From positions 36,993,916-37,057,915 of the forward strand of contig OZ020612.1 in assembly GCA_963971575.1 (NCBI GenBank): a stretch of 64,000 nucleotides of DNA, given 5' to 3'. The translations under genes and the position numbers were made by a program. Positions 23,169 through 34,900 of the stretch are shown in pieces (position 1 is the first letter of the stretch; each line of letters begins with the position of its first letter). Source of the DNA: Liopterus haemorrhoidalis (Eukaryota > Arthropoda > Insecta > Coleoptera > Dytiscidae). Under the pieces are notes generated by a model. It was given only the letters and a program-made list of their open reading frames with translations. It searched no databases and had not been told where the DNA came from.

Positions 23169-23717
23169 CAGAGATGGGCGTCTACGCGTAGACTTGAATT
23201 TTTTACGTCTACGTGTAAATTTACCGTAGACAGCGTAGAGAAGTGTAGACTGTGTAGACACGTAGAATCTGGCGTAGAATAATGAAAAATGAGGTTATGT
23301 AACGTTTAAAAAATAAAATACCGCCAGTTTTAAGTAGAAGAAGAAGTAAAGAACTCAAATTTAATATTTTTGACAGCTTCCTGATTAAAACAACTGCTAA
23401 ATTTTAATTTTACTTTTGTAGTTCATACAGACAGAAACCAAGTAATTTATGTTGTCCATAACAACATACGATTTGTGAGATAACATTTTTGGAAACAATA
23501 TATGTAATTAGAACTACATAAAATTGAAATAAACATAAATATTAAAGTAAATTTAAACTATTACCATTCTATTATTTCAAATATTACATTTAAACGTACT
23601 GCGCATGTACAGTTTACATTCTACATTCGACACGTAAACAAAGGCATATTCTACTTGACATGTTTACGCGTAAAATCTACATTAGTCTACATCATGTATT
23701 CTACGCGCCCATTACTG
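23169..23717. mobile_element. hAT MITE (GTAGAC subtype), complete, second copy
   Basis: The termini are cagagatgggcg and cgcccattactg (one mismatch), with the perfect duplication ctttttaa (23161-23168, 23718-23725). It is in the same orientation as, and highly similar to, the copy at 22542. Confidence 0.95.
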
Positions 23718-23794
23718 CTTTTTAACGATTGAATGTGGCTTTAGGGAACCCCTTTTAAGATTGCAGCAGGCTTGTGTCACCGGTCCGACAAAAA

Positions 23795-23890
23795 AAAAGA
23801 AATTAAGTTGGGAATACTGAAATTTTTGCCAACTGTAATGAGAAATTACTAGTTACTAGAAGTTATCCCTATTACACGATAACAATGATG
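23795..23890. repeat. Dispersed repeat, inverted relative to 8016-8105
   Basis: It is the reverse complement of the stretch next to the hAT copy at 8007, including the ttatccctattacacgataa block. It lies immediately left of the outermost hAT element of the stack. Confidence 0.6.
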
Positions 23891-24492
23891 AAATTATTGC
23901 CTTGTTTACAGTGATGGGCGCGTAGAATACATGATGTAGACTAATGTAGATTTTACGCGTAAACATGTCAAGTAGAATATGCCTTTGTTTACGTGTCGAA
24001 TGTAGAATGTAAACTGTACATGCGCAGTACGTTTAAATGTAATATTTGAAATAATAGAATGGTAATAGTATAAATTTACTTTAATGTTTATGTTTATTTC
24101 AATTTTATGTAGTTCTAATTACATATATTGTTTCCAAAAATGTTATCTCACAAATCGTATGTTGTTATGGACTATATAAATTACTTGGTTTCTGTCTGTA
24201 TGAACTACTAAAGTAAAATTAAAAGTTAGTAGTTGTTTTAATCAGGAAGAATCAGGAAGCTGTCAAAAATATTAAATTTGAGTTCTTTACTTCTTCTTCA
24301 ACTTAAAACTGGCGGTATTTTATTTTTTAAACGTTACATAACCTCATTTTTCATTATTCTACGCTAGATTCTACGTGTCTACACAGCAATGATGGGCGCG
24401 TAGAATACATGATGTAGACTAATGTAGATTTTACGCGTAAACATGTCAAGTAGAATATGCCTTTGCTTACGTGTCGAATGTAGAATGTAAAC

Positions 24493-26322
24493 CAAGGGTG
24501 TCAAACTCGCGGCCCACGGGCCGCATGCGGCCCGAAACTAGTATTTTTGCGGCCCGACCGACGTAGTATAAGAATAGGATAGGTATTAACAGTTGCCTCG
24601 TTAGGGTTGCCTATCTTAATGATTTAGATATAAGTCGCGTGGCATGTATGTTTTGAAATTACGGGCAGACGCATCTCTTCCACTAATACTAACAACGTCA
24701 TTTGTTTATTAGTCATGCACAGCGTTGCCAGGCTGGGCGATTTATCGCAAATTGGGCGACCGAAAAAGGCAAATTGCGCCTCGTTTACGACAAATTGTGA
24801 TAGTGCCGAATTGGGCGTCTATGTTTTCAAAAGCAAGCTTTTTTGGGCGTTTTGTGTTTCATACTCTTATAATTCTCATTATCATATCACGTCATAAAAT
24901 TTCCACAATAAAAGGCGCTTATTTTTGAAGAATTGTTAGAACTAATACCGATGCGTGGTACTACTACAGGACAACATATATTTAATCATATATATATAAA
25001 CAACTAGTTTATATATATATGTATTTAATCGTGTTTATGAACTGTTGCAATAATACAATCTACCTCTGTCAAAATTAACTTCTGTAGCTACTGATGGCGC
25101 TCCATCGATGACCGGAAAAAACAACGGCTTCGTGGCATTACTATGAAAACAATTAAGTGAAATTCATGATGGTTCCAACATTCATCATACGCATTGTATT
25201 ATACACCAAGAAGTATTATGCACGAAGGTAATAAAAATGGAAAATGTGTTATCATATATAAAAAAAGTTATTAATTTTATAAGATCTCGAGGCTTAAATC
25301 AGCGACAATTTTCTGTTTTCTTAAGTGAATTACAATGCGAATATTCGGGTTTGTCCTACTATACCGAGGTACGTTGGTTATCCTGCTGCAAGATTCTCAA
25401 ACAATCCTGGGATTTGAAAGAAGAAATATGTCAGTTTTTAATAACTAAAAATCAAGACGTAAGTTTGTTTTCTGATCCAATATGGTTGCAGGATTTATCT
25501 TTCATGGTTCAACACACACTTAACACAACACTTAACCGATTTAAATTTAGCGCTGCAAGGAAAAGATCAGATCATTACGAACATGTGTGACAAATGTAAA
25601 ACATTCAAATGTAAGCTAGTTCTTTGGGAAAAGCAACTGAAAGATGGAGATCTAGCACACTTTCCGACGTGCAACATGAACAAATCAAGTTTAGATACAA
25701 ATGTATCGTATCTGAGATATTCAGAAAAGGTTTTAAGTCTTAGAACTGAATTTGAAACAAGATTTGCAGATTTTAATTGTTTGGAAAGCAATTTTTCTTT
25801 GTTTTCTTCGATTTTATCAATAAATATAGATTCAGTACCTAGTCATATGCAAATGGAGGTGATCGAGATGCAATGCGATTCAAATTTGAAGGCAAAATTC
25901 ATTGAAACTGGTGTGCCTGAATTTTACAAATATTTACCAGCCAGGTTTCAAAATACTCGAAAATTCGCATATAAAATTATATCCATGTTCGGAAGTACTT
26001 ATCGGTGCGAGCAGTTATTTACACTTATGAAAGGAAATAAGTCTCCTCTCAGATCCAGAATTAACGATGCTCACCTTGGGTCAGTTTTGAAAGTAATAAC
26101 TGCGAACAGGATTTCTCCCGAGATAGGAAAGATAGTAGCAGAGAAGAGAAGCCAAGTGTCAGGAAGTAAACATTAAGTTTTTCTTGTTATTTTTTTTTAT
26201 ACTTTACTATTCGAAATAAACCTCCGTTTCTATGAACATTGAATATATTTTTTTTTTGCGGCCCACCTAAACTTAAACCTTTTTAATTTGGCCCATGTTA
26301 ACCTTTGAGTTTGACATGCTTG
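24493..26322 (+). mobile_element. hAT element with transposase remnant (ZBED5/GTF2IRD2-type)
   Basis: The termini caagggtgtcaaactcg and gagtttgacatgcttg are inverted repeats with a few mismatches. The 8-bp duplication atgtaaac is at 24485-24492 and 26323-26330. It is the only element in the hAT stack with transposase coding sequence. Both ends contain a ggcccac/gcggcc block. Confidence 0.93.
25080..26176 (+). pseudogene. hAT transposase, frame-shifted and N-terminally degraded
   Basis: It belongs to the hAT group domesticated in vertebrates as ZBED5, SCAND3 and GTF2IRD2. A degraded TDGAPSMTG block (about 25090) is followed by a HCIIHQEVLC-type stretch and KVINFIRSRGLNQRQF. Next come YYTEVRWLSCCKILK and, after a frame change near 25583, the C-terminal hAT dimerisation block STYRCEQLFTLMKGNKSPLR (about 25997-26056) with DAHLGSVLKV. 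The BED zinc finger and N-terminal DDE segment are missing or unrecognisable. One frameshift and earlier stops mean it cannot make a full transposase. Confidence 0.85.
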
Positions 26323-26663
26323 ATGTAAACTGTACATGCGCAGTACGTTTAAATGTAATATTTGAAATAATAGAATGGTAATAGTTTAAATAGTTTACTT
26401 TAATGTTTATGTTTATTTCAATTTTATGTAGTTCTAATTACATATATTGTTTCCAAAAATGTTATCTCACAAATCGTATGTTGTTATGGACAATATAAAT
26501 TACTTGGTTTCTGTCTGTATGAACTACTAAAGTAAAATTAAAATTTAGTAGTTGTTTTAATCAGGAAACTGTCAAAAATATTAAATTTGAGTTCTTTTAA
26601 ACGTTACATAACCTCATTTTTCATTATTCTACGCTAGATTCTACGTGTCTACACAGTCTACAC

Positions 26664-27586
26664 CAGAGGTTTGTTCGTTTGTGTTGCACCAGACTTGTCC
26701 AGGACAAGAGCAGCTGACGTCACTATATAAGATAGCATTGGTGGGGGAAGCTGTGGTGTAGTTCAGTGTAGGTTGGGCAACACAAACGAACACACCTTAG
26801 GGGGGTGAAGGCTTAATGGGAGAGTTGTGCTCGTGAGAATAGTTTCTGGATAAAAACATAGATGGCGTCAGTAACCAGTTTTAGTTTCAAATAACCACAG
26901 TAGATGTCGCTAAATGCTACATTAGTTCCATATCATAGTGAAACATATGTCATTGTTTTTTAACGTTCATATTTTAAGGTGTTTTGTGGTTAATTTTGAC
27001 AAGGAAATCAATTAATTCATGTACAGTGCCACGTGCTACAAATTATAAGTAATTTCCGATGTTTTATGTTCCAATGTTCCGTGTTCTGTGTTGTTTTTCA
27101 ATCATTCCAATGTTCTGTGTTTCCACTCTTCTGCTTGCTTTATAAGAATGTGTATGAAGAATAATCGAAGAACTGTAGTAGTTTCCACGTAGTAATCACA
27201 AATAAATAAAGCAACAATCAACTTATTTATGTATTTCTGTCTCGTACATGTCTTGCATGAATGAGAAATAAATATATAAATAAGTTGATTGATGATTCGT
27301 TCATTTGTGATTGAATAAACTTCTTTGTATTTAAAATATTTACTAAAAAACTGAACTTTGTATTTAAAATATGTGTATATTATTTAAAATAAAACTTGCT
27401 TTTATATTATTATCATGTTTCATTAATAAACATTTTTCTGCCTAAAAAATAAAGAAGTAACCTTCAAATAACCAGGCGGTAAATTTTAAATCGAATAGTT
27501 CCTGGGCGAAAAAAAAGAGGCGCCACTTTGCCACAAAAGCACAGAAAATAACATGTAGGTTTCGCATCTCCTCTTGGTCATCTGTG
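26664..27586. mobile_element. Unclassified element with 8-bp duplication (hAT-like)
   Basis: It is a 923-bp insertion flanked by the perfect octamer gtctacac (26656-26663, 27587-27594), inside the hAT copy at 24387. Its ends (cagaggtttg; catctgtg) are only weakly inverted. The first 135 bp form their own hairpin, ggtttgttcgtttgtgttgc against its complement near 26775-26797. There is no coding region; the interior is AT-rich. Confidence 0.75.
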
Positions 27587-27973
27587 GTCTACACTTCTTT
27601 ACGCTGCCTACGGTAAATTTACACGTAGACGTAAAAAATTCAAGTTTACGCGTAGACGCCCATCTCTGCTACACAGTCTACACTTCTCTACGCTGTCTAC
27701 GGTAAATTTACACGTAGACGTAAAAAATTCAAGTTTACGCGTAGACGCCCATCTCTGCTTGTTTAATCTATTGGGCTCAACAGCGCTATGAAGTGACGCT
27801 AAGCGGATAAAAACTGAACTAGGCGAAACGAGTAATAATTTATTGTTTACATCTGGTTTACATGTGTTTTCTCGTGTAGTTTGTGTTTCTTTTAAACGTT
27901 AGTGTTGCAGTTTGTTTGTTATAATAACTTTTGATAGCAATTATTATTCTTTTTTATATTACTTTATGTTATA

Positions 27974-28087
27974 ATGAGTTATTATAACACAAATTTGTGT
28001 GTGTTTGGCTGTCACTCTAGAAAAGGAAGTAACAAAAATATTTACTTCCACTATTTCCCAAATGAGAAACAATTTGTGAATTGTTAA
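27974..28087 (+). pseudogene. THAP-type zinc finger fragment
   Basis: It is a 37-residue open frame starting at ATG 27974 and containing CVFGCHSRKGSNKNIYFHYF. This fits the start of a C2CH THAP domain (CxxxC ... FHxFP). THAP domains are the DNA-binding part of P-element and of some PIF/Harbinger-like (ISL2EU/IS4EU) transposases. The rest of the domain (second C-H pair, AVPTIF box) is not in this frame, so it is a first exon or a truncated relic. Confidence 0.55.
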
Positions 28088-28662
28088 TAAATTTGGTGTT
28101 GTGGAAGAGATAATAACAAACTAGTATTTATTAAACAAATTAAATAAAAAACAAACACTAAATTATAAAAATCCTTCTCGAACATAATTAAATATCTACC
28201 CGTGTAATTTGAATGCAGAATTAGGGCAAGCGGTCTTAAATTCTGTACGCAGCTTTTCTAATACATTTTCACTAAACCTTCAGTGCCTGCTTTTGTTTTT
28301 AATCAATTTATTTAGGCAAGGAGTTTCTAACAGAGGTTGCGGTTCATACTGTTGTAAGACAGGTTTTTAAAAGTAGACCACAGGCATTTTAAATCTGTGC
28401 TGGTTAATATTTCCATACACACTATATTGTTTCTGGAACAAAAAGAAAAACCAACAGAAACCACACAAAAAAAAAAAAGAAAAAACAAATGTTACAATCA
28501 ATCAATGCCCTGATCTTGGCTTCTTTCATTTTGGTTTGTTAACCACCTGGTACAAAATAATAGTGTTTGCATGTAGTTCCTGCTTTACAGGTACAGGACA
28601 TATTTAAAACTTCAACATCATACTAAATTTTAATTTCTCAGTGACTTCGTGAGGTGGTGATC

Positions 28663-28842
28663 TCAAACTGCTTGTTGTAAACATAACCCACATATGTCGA
28701 CATGCTCATCATTTTTGTCCAAAATTCCGCACAACATAAGATGTCCGGCGTTTAACAACTCTTCTCCTTCAACTACACACCTATAAGAAGGTGTTGCACT
28801 TAAAAAATTTAAATGATTTAATAAGGATAGCTGTTTATTATC
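28663..28842 (-). pseudogene. Orphan ORF related to 53414-53695 (possible SWIM/YqaJ companion protein)
   Basis: The short minus-strand frame from an ATG at about 28842 includes RCVVEGEELLNAGHLMLCGI and DICGLCLQQAV. The plus-strand ORF at 53414 has the matching pattern [19 protein letters not shown] and [11 protein letters not shown]. From memory this resembles the N-terminal part of SWIM/YqaJ-type proteins carried by ISL2EU/IS4EU transposons, but no SWIM or nuclease motif is present, so that assignment is inference. Confidence 0.45.
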
Positions 28843-28945
28843 CATTGCAAATCGATGATTTAACATGTAAACAAATATGGACAACTTTCACATTACTCGT
28901 TTCAATCAGCTGTTCATAGCGCTTGTAGCGCCGCCATCGGGCATT

Positions 28946-29447
28946 GTTGTATCCAATGGTCTATTTCAAAGTAGAAAAATGTGTGGAAGAAGATAGGAGC
29001 TGTTTGTCCTTGCTTCGGATTGGTTTAGATCGTCATCCCTATTACACTGAAAAAATATTGTTTTTAGTCCAAGTTGACAGATGTTCAGTGTCGTACATTG
29101 GAAATATATATTATTTATATTATTTAATTTTTATCATATATTTTGTTATTATTTACATATTTAGACTTTTATTTATATCCTTGGCGTAGATTTTATGGAG
29201 AAAATTCTCCATGTAATTTGTTTTTACCCAGTTATATATTTTTTAGGTTATCTGACATATAAATATTTTTTGACAGTTGACAATTAACAGATCAAGAAAG
29301 AGGACTAATATGAGGCCAAAAGACAGCCTAGCTGATTGTGCCCAAAGAAGAAATTATTGATATAATTTTTAAACCTTCATATATACATATATTTTTAATT
29401 TTTATTTACAATAATTATTTAAATAAGAAACTTAAGCTCTGAAGATA
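28946..29447. other. AT-rich intergenic DNA, nothing recognised
   Basis: It is about 500 bp between the THAP-type remnant and MITE A copy 2. A small plus-strand frame starting near 28944 is mostly hydrophobic and AT-driven; I see no domain or repeat. Confidence 0.4.
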
Positions 29448-29854
29448 CAGTCTGTTCCAAATGGTTAAGCGGAACTAAATTTTGCAATCTAGTTTCTTTC
29501 ATCGCTTAAATCGTGCTTTTCGGTCGTTTTGTTTAAGCTTTGTAAATCATACTTACAATTAACATTTTTTGGTTAAGGTTAATATCATTTTAAAATGTCA
29601 TTTTCTTTATATTTTGATATTTTGTGCATTCTTAATACAAATTTCCCATTTATTTATTTTTTTGTCATTAAATTATCTAAAAAAAATATTTAATTTTGAC
29701 ATATGTCATTCGTTTCCATGGTTTCATTGTTGGAATTTTAAATTTTGACATCCCAACGTGAAAAAAGGAAATATCCCAAGCAAGGTCCCTTCTCGTGACA
29801 ACCTAAAAGAACTAAATTCCCATTTAGTTCCGCTTAACCGTTTGGAACAGACTG
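29448..29854. mobile_element. MITE family A, copy 2
   Basis: The ends are cagtctgttccaaatggtta and its near-complement, flanked by TA (29446-29447, 29855-29856). It is about 95% similar by eye to the copies at 30404 and 31126. Confidence 0.92.
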
Positions 29855-29884
29855 TATATCTAATATTTTTCACCCTTTCGACAC

Positions 29885-30163
29885 TAGGCTGACCAGATTT
29901 TTTTCACATAAAAAGAGTATACTACAAAAAAAAGGTTACACTCCAAAAATTCAAATAATGAGCAAAAAACAGAGGTCCTCATTCAAAAATACGAGTGACG
30001 AGCAAAAAAAAAAGGTCCTCACTTCTAAACTAGAAGTAATAAAAACAAGTGACCATCAAAAAAGAGTATATTCAGGGTCTTTTTTTATAAAAAGTAAGAG
30101 TATAGAAAATATTACTCAAAAAAGAGTATAATACTCTTAAAAAGAGTACGTCTGGTCACCCTA
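29885..30163. mobile_element. hAT-type MITE, TAGGGTGACCA terminus type
   Basis: The termini are taggctgaccagat and the complement of gtctggtcaccctа-type sequence, with the duplication ttcgacac (29877-29884, 30164-30171). The interior has repeated aaaaggtcctcactt and aagagtat units. It resembles the element at 20787. Confidence 0.88.
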
Positions 30164-30403
30164 TTCGACACACAAGATAATCTCCGAACCAAATCGTAAA
30201 AAGATTCTTAACCTGAAAAGTTATCTGACATCTGTCTGACATTTAACATTTACGTCAGACGTACTTCTTATTCTTTACGTATAAACAAATCGAACAGAAA
30301 ATTAAACTCGCTGTATGTTACCAGTTTTTAGTAGTAAACTGCTAACTGCAGCGTTTTACTGCTAGCGTTTAGCAATATAACGCGAAGGTGCAAATCGAAC
30401 ATA

Positions 30404-30810
30404 CAGTCTGTTCCAAACGCTTAAGCGGAACTAGATTTTGCAATCTAGTTATTTTCATCGTTTAAATCGTGCCTTTCGGCCGTTTTGTTTAAGCTTTGTA
30501 AACCATACTTACAATAAACATTTTTTGGTTAAGGTTAATATCATTTTAAAATGTCATTTTCTTTATATTTTGATTTTTTGTGTCATTCTTAATACAAATT
30601 TCCCATTTATTTATTTTTTTGTCATTAAAATATCTAAAAAAAATATTTAATTTTGACATATGTCATTCGTTTCCATGGTTTCATTGTTGGAATTTTAAAT
30701 TTTGACATCCCAACGTGAAAAATGAAATATCCCAAGCAAGGTCCCTTCTCGTGACAACCTAAAAGAACTAAATTCCCATTTAGTTCCGCTTAACCGTTTG
30801 GAACAGACTG
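30404..30810. mobile_element. MITE family A, copy 3
   Basis: The ends are cagtctgttccaaacgctta and its near-complement, with TA at 30402-30403 and 30811-30812. It has the same 407-bp structure as copy 2. Confidence 0.92.
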
Positions 30811-30827
30811 TACCTATTGTGAGTATA

Positions 30828-31121
30828 AGTCATTCACTTTTGTAAGAACAAACTAAGAGGGAATTTTGTTTTCAATAGTTTGCCCCTTTGAAGCTGTATG
30901 TCATGTTGGTATTAAAAAATGTCACTTTTTTAAAATGTCGATCCATTTGACATATGTCATAATGAAAAATGATATCTTAATTATAATGATCATAACCTTA
31001 TCAACCTAAAGTCGGTTTTACAGCGTAAGGAATATATTTAATTGACATTTAAAGTCAGTAACATACTATAAAAGTAACCAAAATAACCAGATTTAGTTTG
31101 TTCTTACAAAAGTGAACAGCT
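30828..31121. mobile_element. MITE family B, complete copy
   Basis: The inverted ends contain ttcacttttgtaagaacaaa and its complement, flanked by TA (30826-30827, 31122-31123). The same family is at 31538-39635 (interrupted) and 36032-36324. Confidence 0.88.
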
Positions 31122-31125
31122 TATA

Positions 31126-31533
31126 CAGTCTGTTCCAAACGGTTAGGCGGAACTAGATTTTGCAATCTAGTTACTTTCATCGTTTAAATCGTGCGTTTCG
31201 ACCCTTTTGTTTAAGCTTTGTAAATCATACTTACAATAAACATTTTTTGGTTAAGGTTAATATCATTTTAAAATGTCATTTTCTTTATATTTTGTTTTTT
31301 TGTGTCATTTTTAATACAAATTTCCCATTTATTTATTTTTTTGTCAATAAAATAAGTAAAAAAAAATATTAAATTTTGACATATGTCATTCGTTTCCATG
31401 GTTTCATTGTTAGAATTTTAAATTTTGACATTCCAACATGAAAAATGAAATAACCCAAGCAAGGTCCCTTCTCGTGACAACCTAAAAGAACGAAATTCCC
31501 ATTTAGTTCCGCCTAACCGTTTGGAACAAACTG
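31126..31533. mobile_element. MITE family A, copy 4
   Basis: The ends are cagtctgttccaaacggtta and its near-complement, with TA at 31124-31125 and 31534-31535. It lies two bases from MITE B elements on both sides, an A/B/A/B tandem of independent insertions. Confidence 0.92.
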
Positions 31534-31999
31534 TATAAGCTGTTCACTTTTGTAAAAACAAACTAAGAGGAAATTTTGATTTAAATAGTTTGCACTTTTG
31601 AAATTGTATGTCATGTTGCTATTAAAAAATGGCAGAAAATGTCAATAAAAAATTATTTCTTAAAGTCTGTTACTTTGGCTTAAGCGGAACTAGATTTTCA
31701 ATTCTAGTTACTTTTACCGATTGATTGAAGCTTTTGATCATTTTGTTCAGGAAAGGCCAACTTCAATACATAAAAAAATAGCTAATGACAACTTACAAAA
31801 ATGAAAATTTCAGTTAGTTCCACCTAATCGTTTGTGTTGGGAAGTTTAAATTTAAGCGCCAATATTTCGTGCTATAGGCTTTTGTTTATTGTGTTGTTAA
31901 TAAAAGATTGACAGATGTAAAAATTATCTATATATATATAAAATCGTAACTAAGCTACCTACTCATAATCAACGCCCAGCCCAAACCACTGAACCTACA

Positions 32000-34900
32000 A
32001 TCATGAAATTTGGCGAGTATATTCCCTCCATGACGTAAGCACCCACTAAGAACGGATTTTTCGAAACTCATCCTCTAAATGGGTGAAAAGAGGGTTAAAA
32101 GGGGTAAAATGTGGCTTCACGGTTTTCTTAATATCTCTTAGGTCCAATAAGATATCGACTTGGTTTCTGCTCACAATGATTACTCATGTAAATATTAAAA
32201 AACTTATTTCAGGATTTTGTTCTAATCGACCCCTAAAGGGGTGAATCTACAATCAGGGTGAATTATAGAACCCTTCGCATCTTCTGTGTTTATTGTGTTA
32301 TAAAATTCCTTTTTGGCATATAGGTGCCTTTTTAAAATATTTAGAAAGTGTTTTGACCGTTTTTTTAATTTTCACCCCTAAAGGGGTAAATTGGTATTTT
32401 TTATTCGATAGAATTTCGTCTAGACAAAGAAACATAAAATTCGGAGAGTATATCCCTTTTATGACTTAAGAACCCCCTAAGAAGAGATTTTTCGAAATTC
32501 GACCTCTCAGGGGTGACAAGGGGTGAAATGTGTTTACACGGCTTCCTCAATTTCTTTTAGGTCAATAATACACCGCCTTGGTTTTTGCTTATAAAGATTA
32601 TCCTTATAAATGTTAAAAAACCTTTTTCAAGATTTTGTCCTAATCATCCCCTAAAAGGGTGAATCTACAATTAGGGAGAATTATAGAACCCAACGTATTT
32701 TCTGAGTTTGTTGAGTTATTAAATTCCTATTTGGCATATAGATGTCTTTTTAAAATATCTCGAAATGGTTTTGAAGTTTTTCAAAATTTCACCCCTTAAG
32801 GGGTAAAAGGATATTTTTTATTTGATAGAACATCACTTGGACATAGATACAAGATATTCCCAAAGTATATTTCCTCCATGAGGTAAGCATACACTAAGAC
32901 GGGATTTTTCGAAATTCAACCTCTAAGGGGTGAAATGTAATTTCAAGGATTCCTAAATATCTTTACGGACCAATAAGATATCGTCTTGGTTTTTACTTAC
33001 AAAAATTACCCATATAAATGTTGAAAAACTTATTTCAGGATTTTGTTTTAATCAACCCCTAAAGTGGTGAATTTCCGGACAGGGTAAATTATACAAGCCG
33101 TCATATTCCCTGTGTTTGTTGAGTTATAAAATTCCTTTTGGCGTATAGGTGTCTTCAAAATAACTTGAAATGGTATTGACAGTTTTTAAAATTTCACCCT
33201 TAAGGGGTTGATGGGCATTTTATATTCGATTGAACATCCCTTGGACACAGATAAATAAAATTCGTGAAGCATATTCCCTCCATGACGTAAGCACCCACTA
33301 AGATGGGATTTTTCGAAATTCCACCCCTAAAAAGTGAAAAGGGGTGAAATGTGATTTCAAGGATTCCTCAATACCTCTTAGGACCAATAAGATATCGTCT
33401 TGGATTTTGCTTACAAAGATTACCCATACAAATGCCGAAAAACTTATTTCAGGATTTTGTCCGAATCAACCCCTATAGGGGTGAATCTACAATTGGGGTG
33501 AATTATATAACCCTTCGTATTTCCTGTGTTTATTGTGTTATAACATTCCTTTTTGGCATATCGGTGTCTTTTTAAAATGTCTCGAAATGGTTTTGACAGT
33601 TTTTAAAAATTTCACCCCTAAAGGGGTAAATGGGTATTTTTTACTCGATAGAACGTCCTCTGGACAAGATACATGAAATTCGTAAAGTATATTCCCTGTA
33701 TGACGTAATTACCCACTAAGACGGTATTTTTCGAAATTCAACGCCTAAGGGCTGAAATGTGATATCAAGGATTCCTTAATATCTCTTAGTACCAATAAGA
33801 TATCGACTTGGCTTTTGCTTATAAAGATTAACCATACAAATGCCGAAAATTTTATTTCCTAATCTACCCCTAAAGGGGTAAATCTATAATCGGGGTAAAT
33901 TATACAACCCGTCATATGCCTGCGTTTATTAAGTTATAACATTCCTTTTTGGCATACCGGTGTCTTTTTCAAATATCTCGAAATAGTTTTGACAGTATTT
34001 TAAAATTTCATCTCTAAATGTAAATGGGAGGGGTAAATGGGTATTTATATTCGATAGAACTTCCCTTGGATATAGAGACATGAAATTCGGGAAGTATTAT
34101 ATATTCCTTCCGTGATGTAAGCACCCACAAAGAAGAGATGTTCCGAAATTCGAGCCCTTAGGGGTGAAATGTGATTTGAAGGATTCCTCAATATACCTTA
34201 GGACCAATGAGATATTGACTTGATTTTTGATTACAAAGGTTACCCATACAAATGTTTGAAACAATAATTCAGGATTTTGCCCTAATCAACCCCTAAAGTG
34301 GTGAATCTATATTTGCGGTGAATTATAGACCCCTTTGTATTTCCTGAGTTATAGCATTCCATTTTGGTACATAATTTTCTAATTAAAATATTTAGAAAGC
34401 GTTTTGAAAGTTTTTTAAATTTCTTCCCTAAAGGGGTAAATTGGTATTTTTTATTCGAAAGAACGTCCCTTGACATAGAGATATGAAATCTAGGAAATAT
34501 ATTCCCTCCATGTCGCAAGCACCCGCTTATATAGAATTTTTCGAAATTCGATCCCTAGGGGATGAAAAGTGATAAAATGTTTTCCCTCGGATTGTTCATT
34601 ATCTCTTAGGTCCAATGGTATATTGATTTGGATTAAATTCAGGATTTTGCTCTAATCATCAATCCCTAAAGGAGCGATTCTAGATTCGGGGTGAATTATA
34701 GAACCGTTTGTAGCTTCTGCCTTTGTTGTACTATAACTATGTTGTACTTTTTCGCATTTAGGTGTAATTTTAATTAATCATTAGTTTCAAGATCATTTCA
34801 TTTTGACCGTTTTTTTTTTACCCCTAAATTGCATTTTTAATACTTCCCTAAATTACATTGGTACATTGGTATTTTTTAGTAGACAATTGAAATTCGGGAA

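Larger units (their letters stand above)
24387..27668. mobile_element. hAT MITE copy inserted within the 23909 copy
   Basis: The termini are caatgatgggcg and cgcccatctctg, with the duplication ctacacag at 24379-24386 and 27669-27676 lying inside the host element's subterminal region. It carries two further insertions (24493-26322 and 26664-27586). Confidence 0.92.
23909..27757. mobile_element. Outer hAT MITE (GTAGAC subtype) enclosing three insertions
   Basis: It begins cagtgatgggcgcg and ends cgcccatctctg 3.85 kb later. The 8-bp duplication cttgttta at 23901-23908 and 27758-27765 shows that these two distant ends belong to one element. It is inverted relative to 22542 and 23169. A second copy of the family is inserted at 24387-27668. 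Confidence 0.92.
27766..28945. mobile_element. Remnant of a THAP-bearing DNA transposon (tentative)
   Basis: The segments near 27780-27880 and 28860-28945 are diverged inverted copies of each other; both hold agcgctatgaa and cgaaacgagtaat/gaaacgagtaatgt followed by tgtttacat. Between them lie a THAP-like exon and an antisense ORF related to 53414-53695. Borders and target duplication are unclear. Confidence 0.5.
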
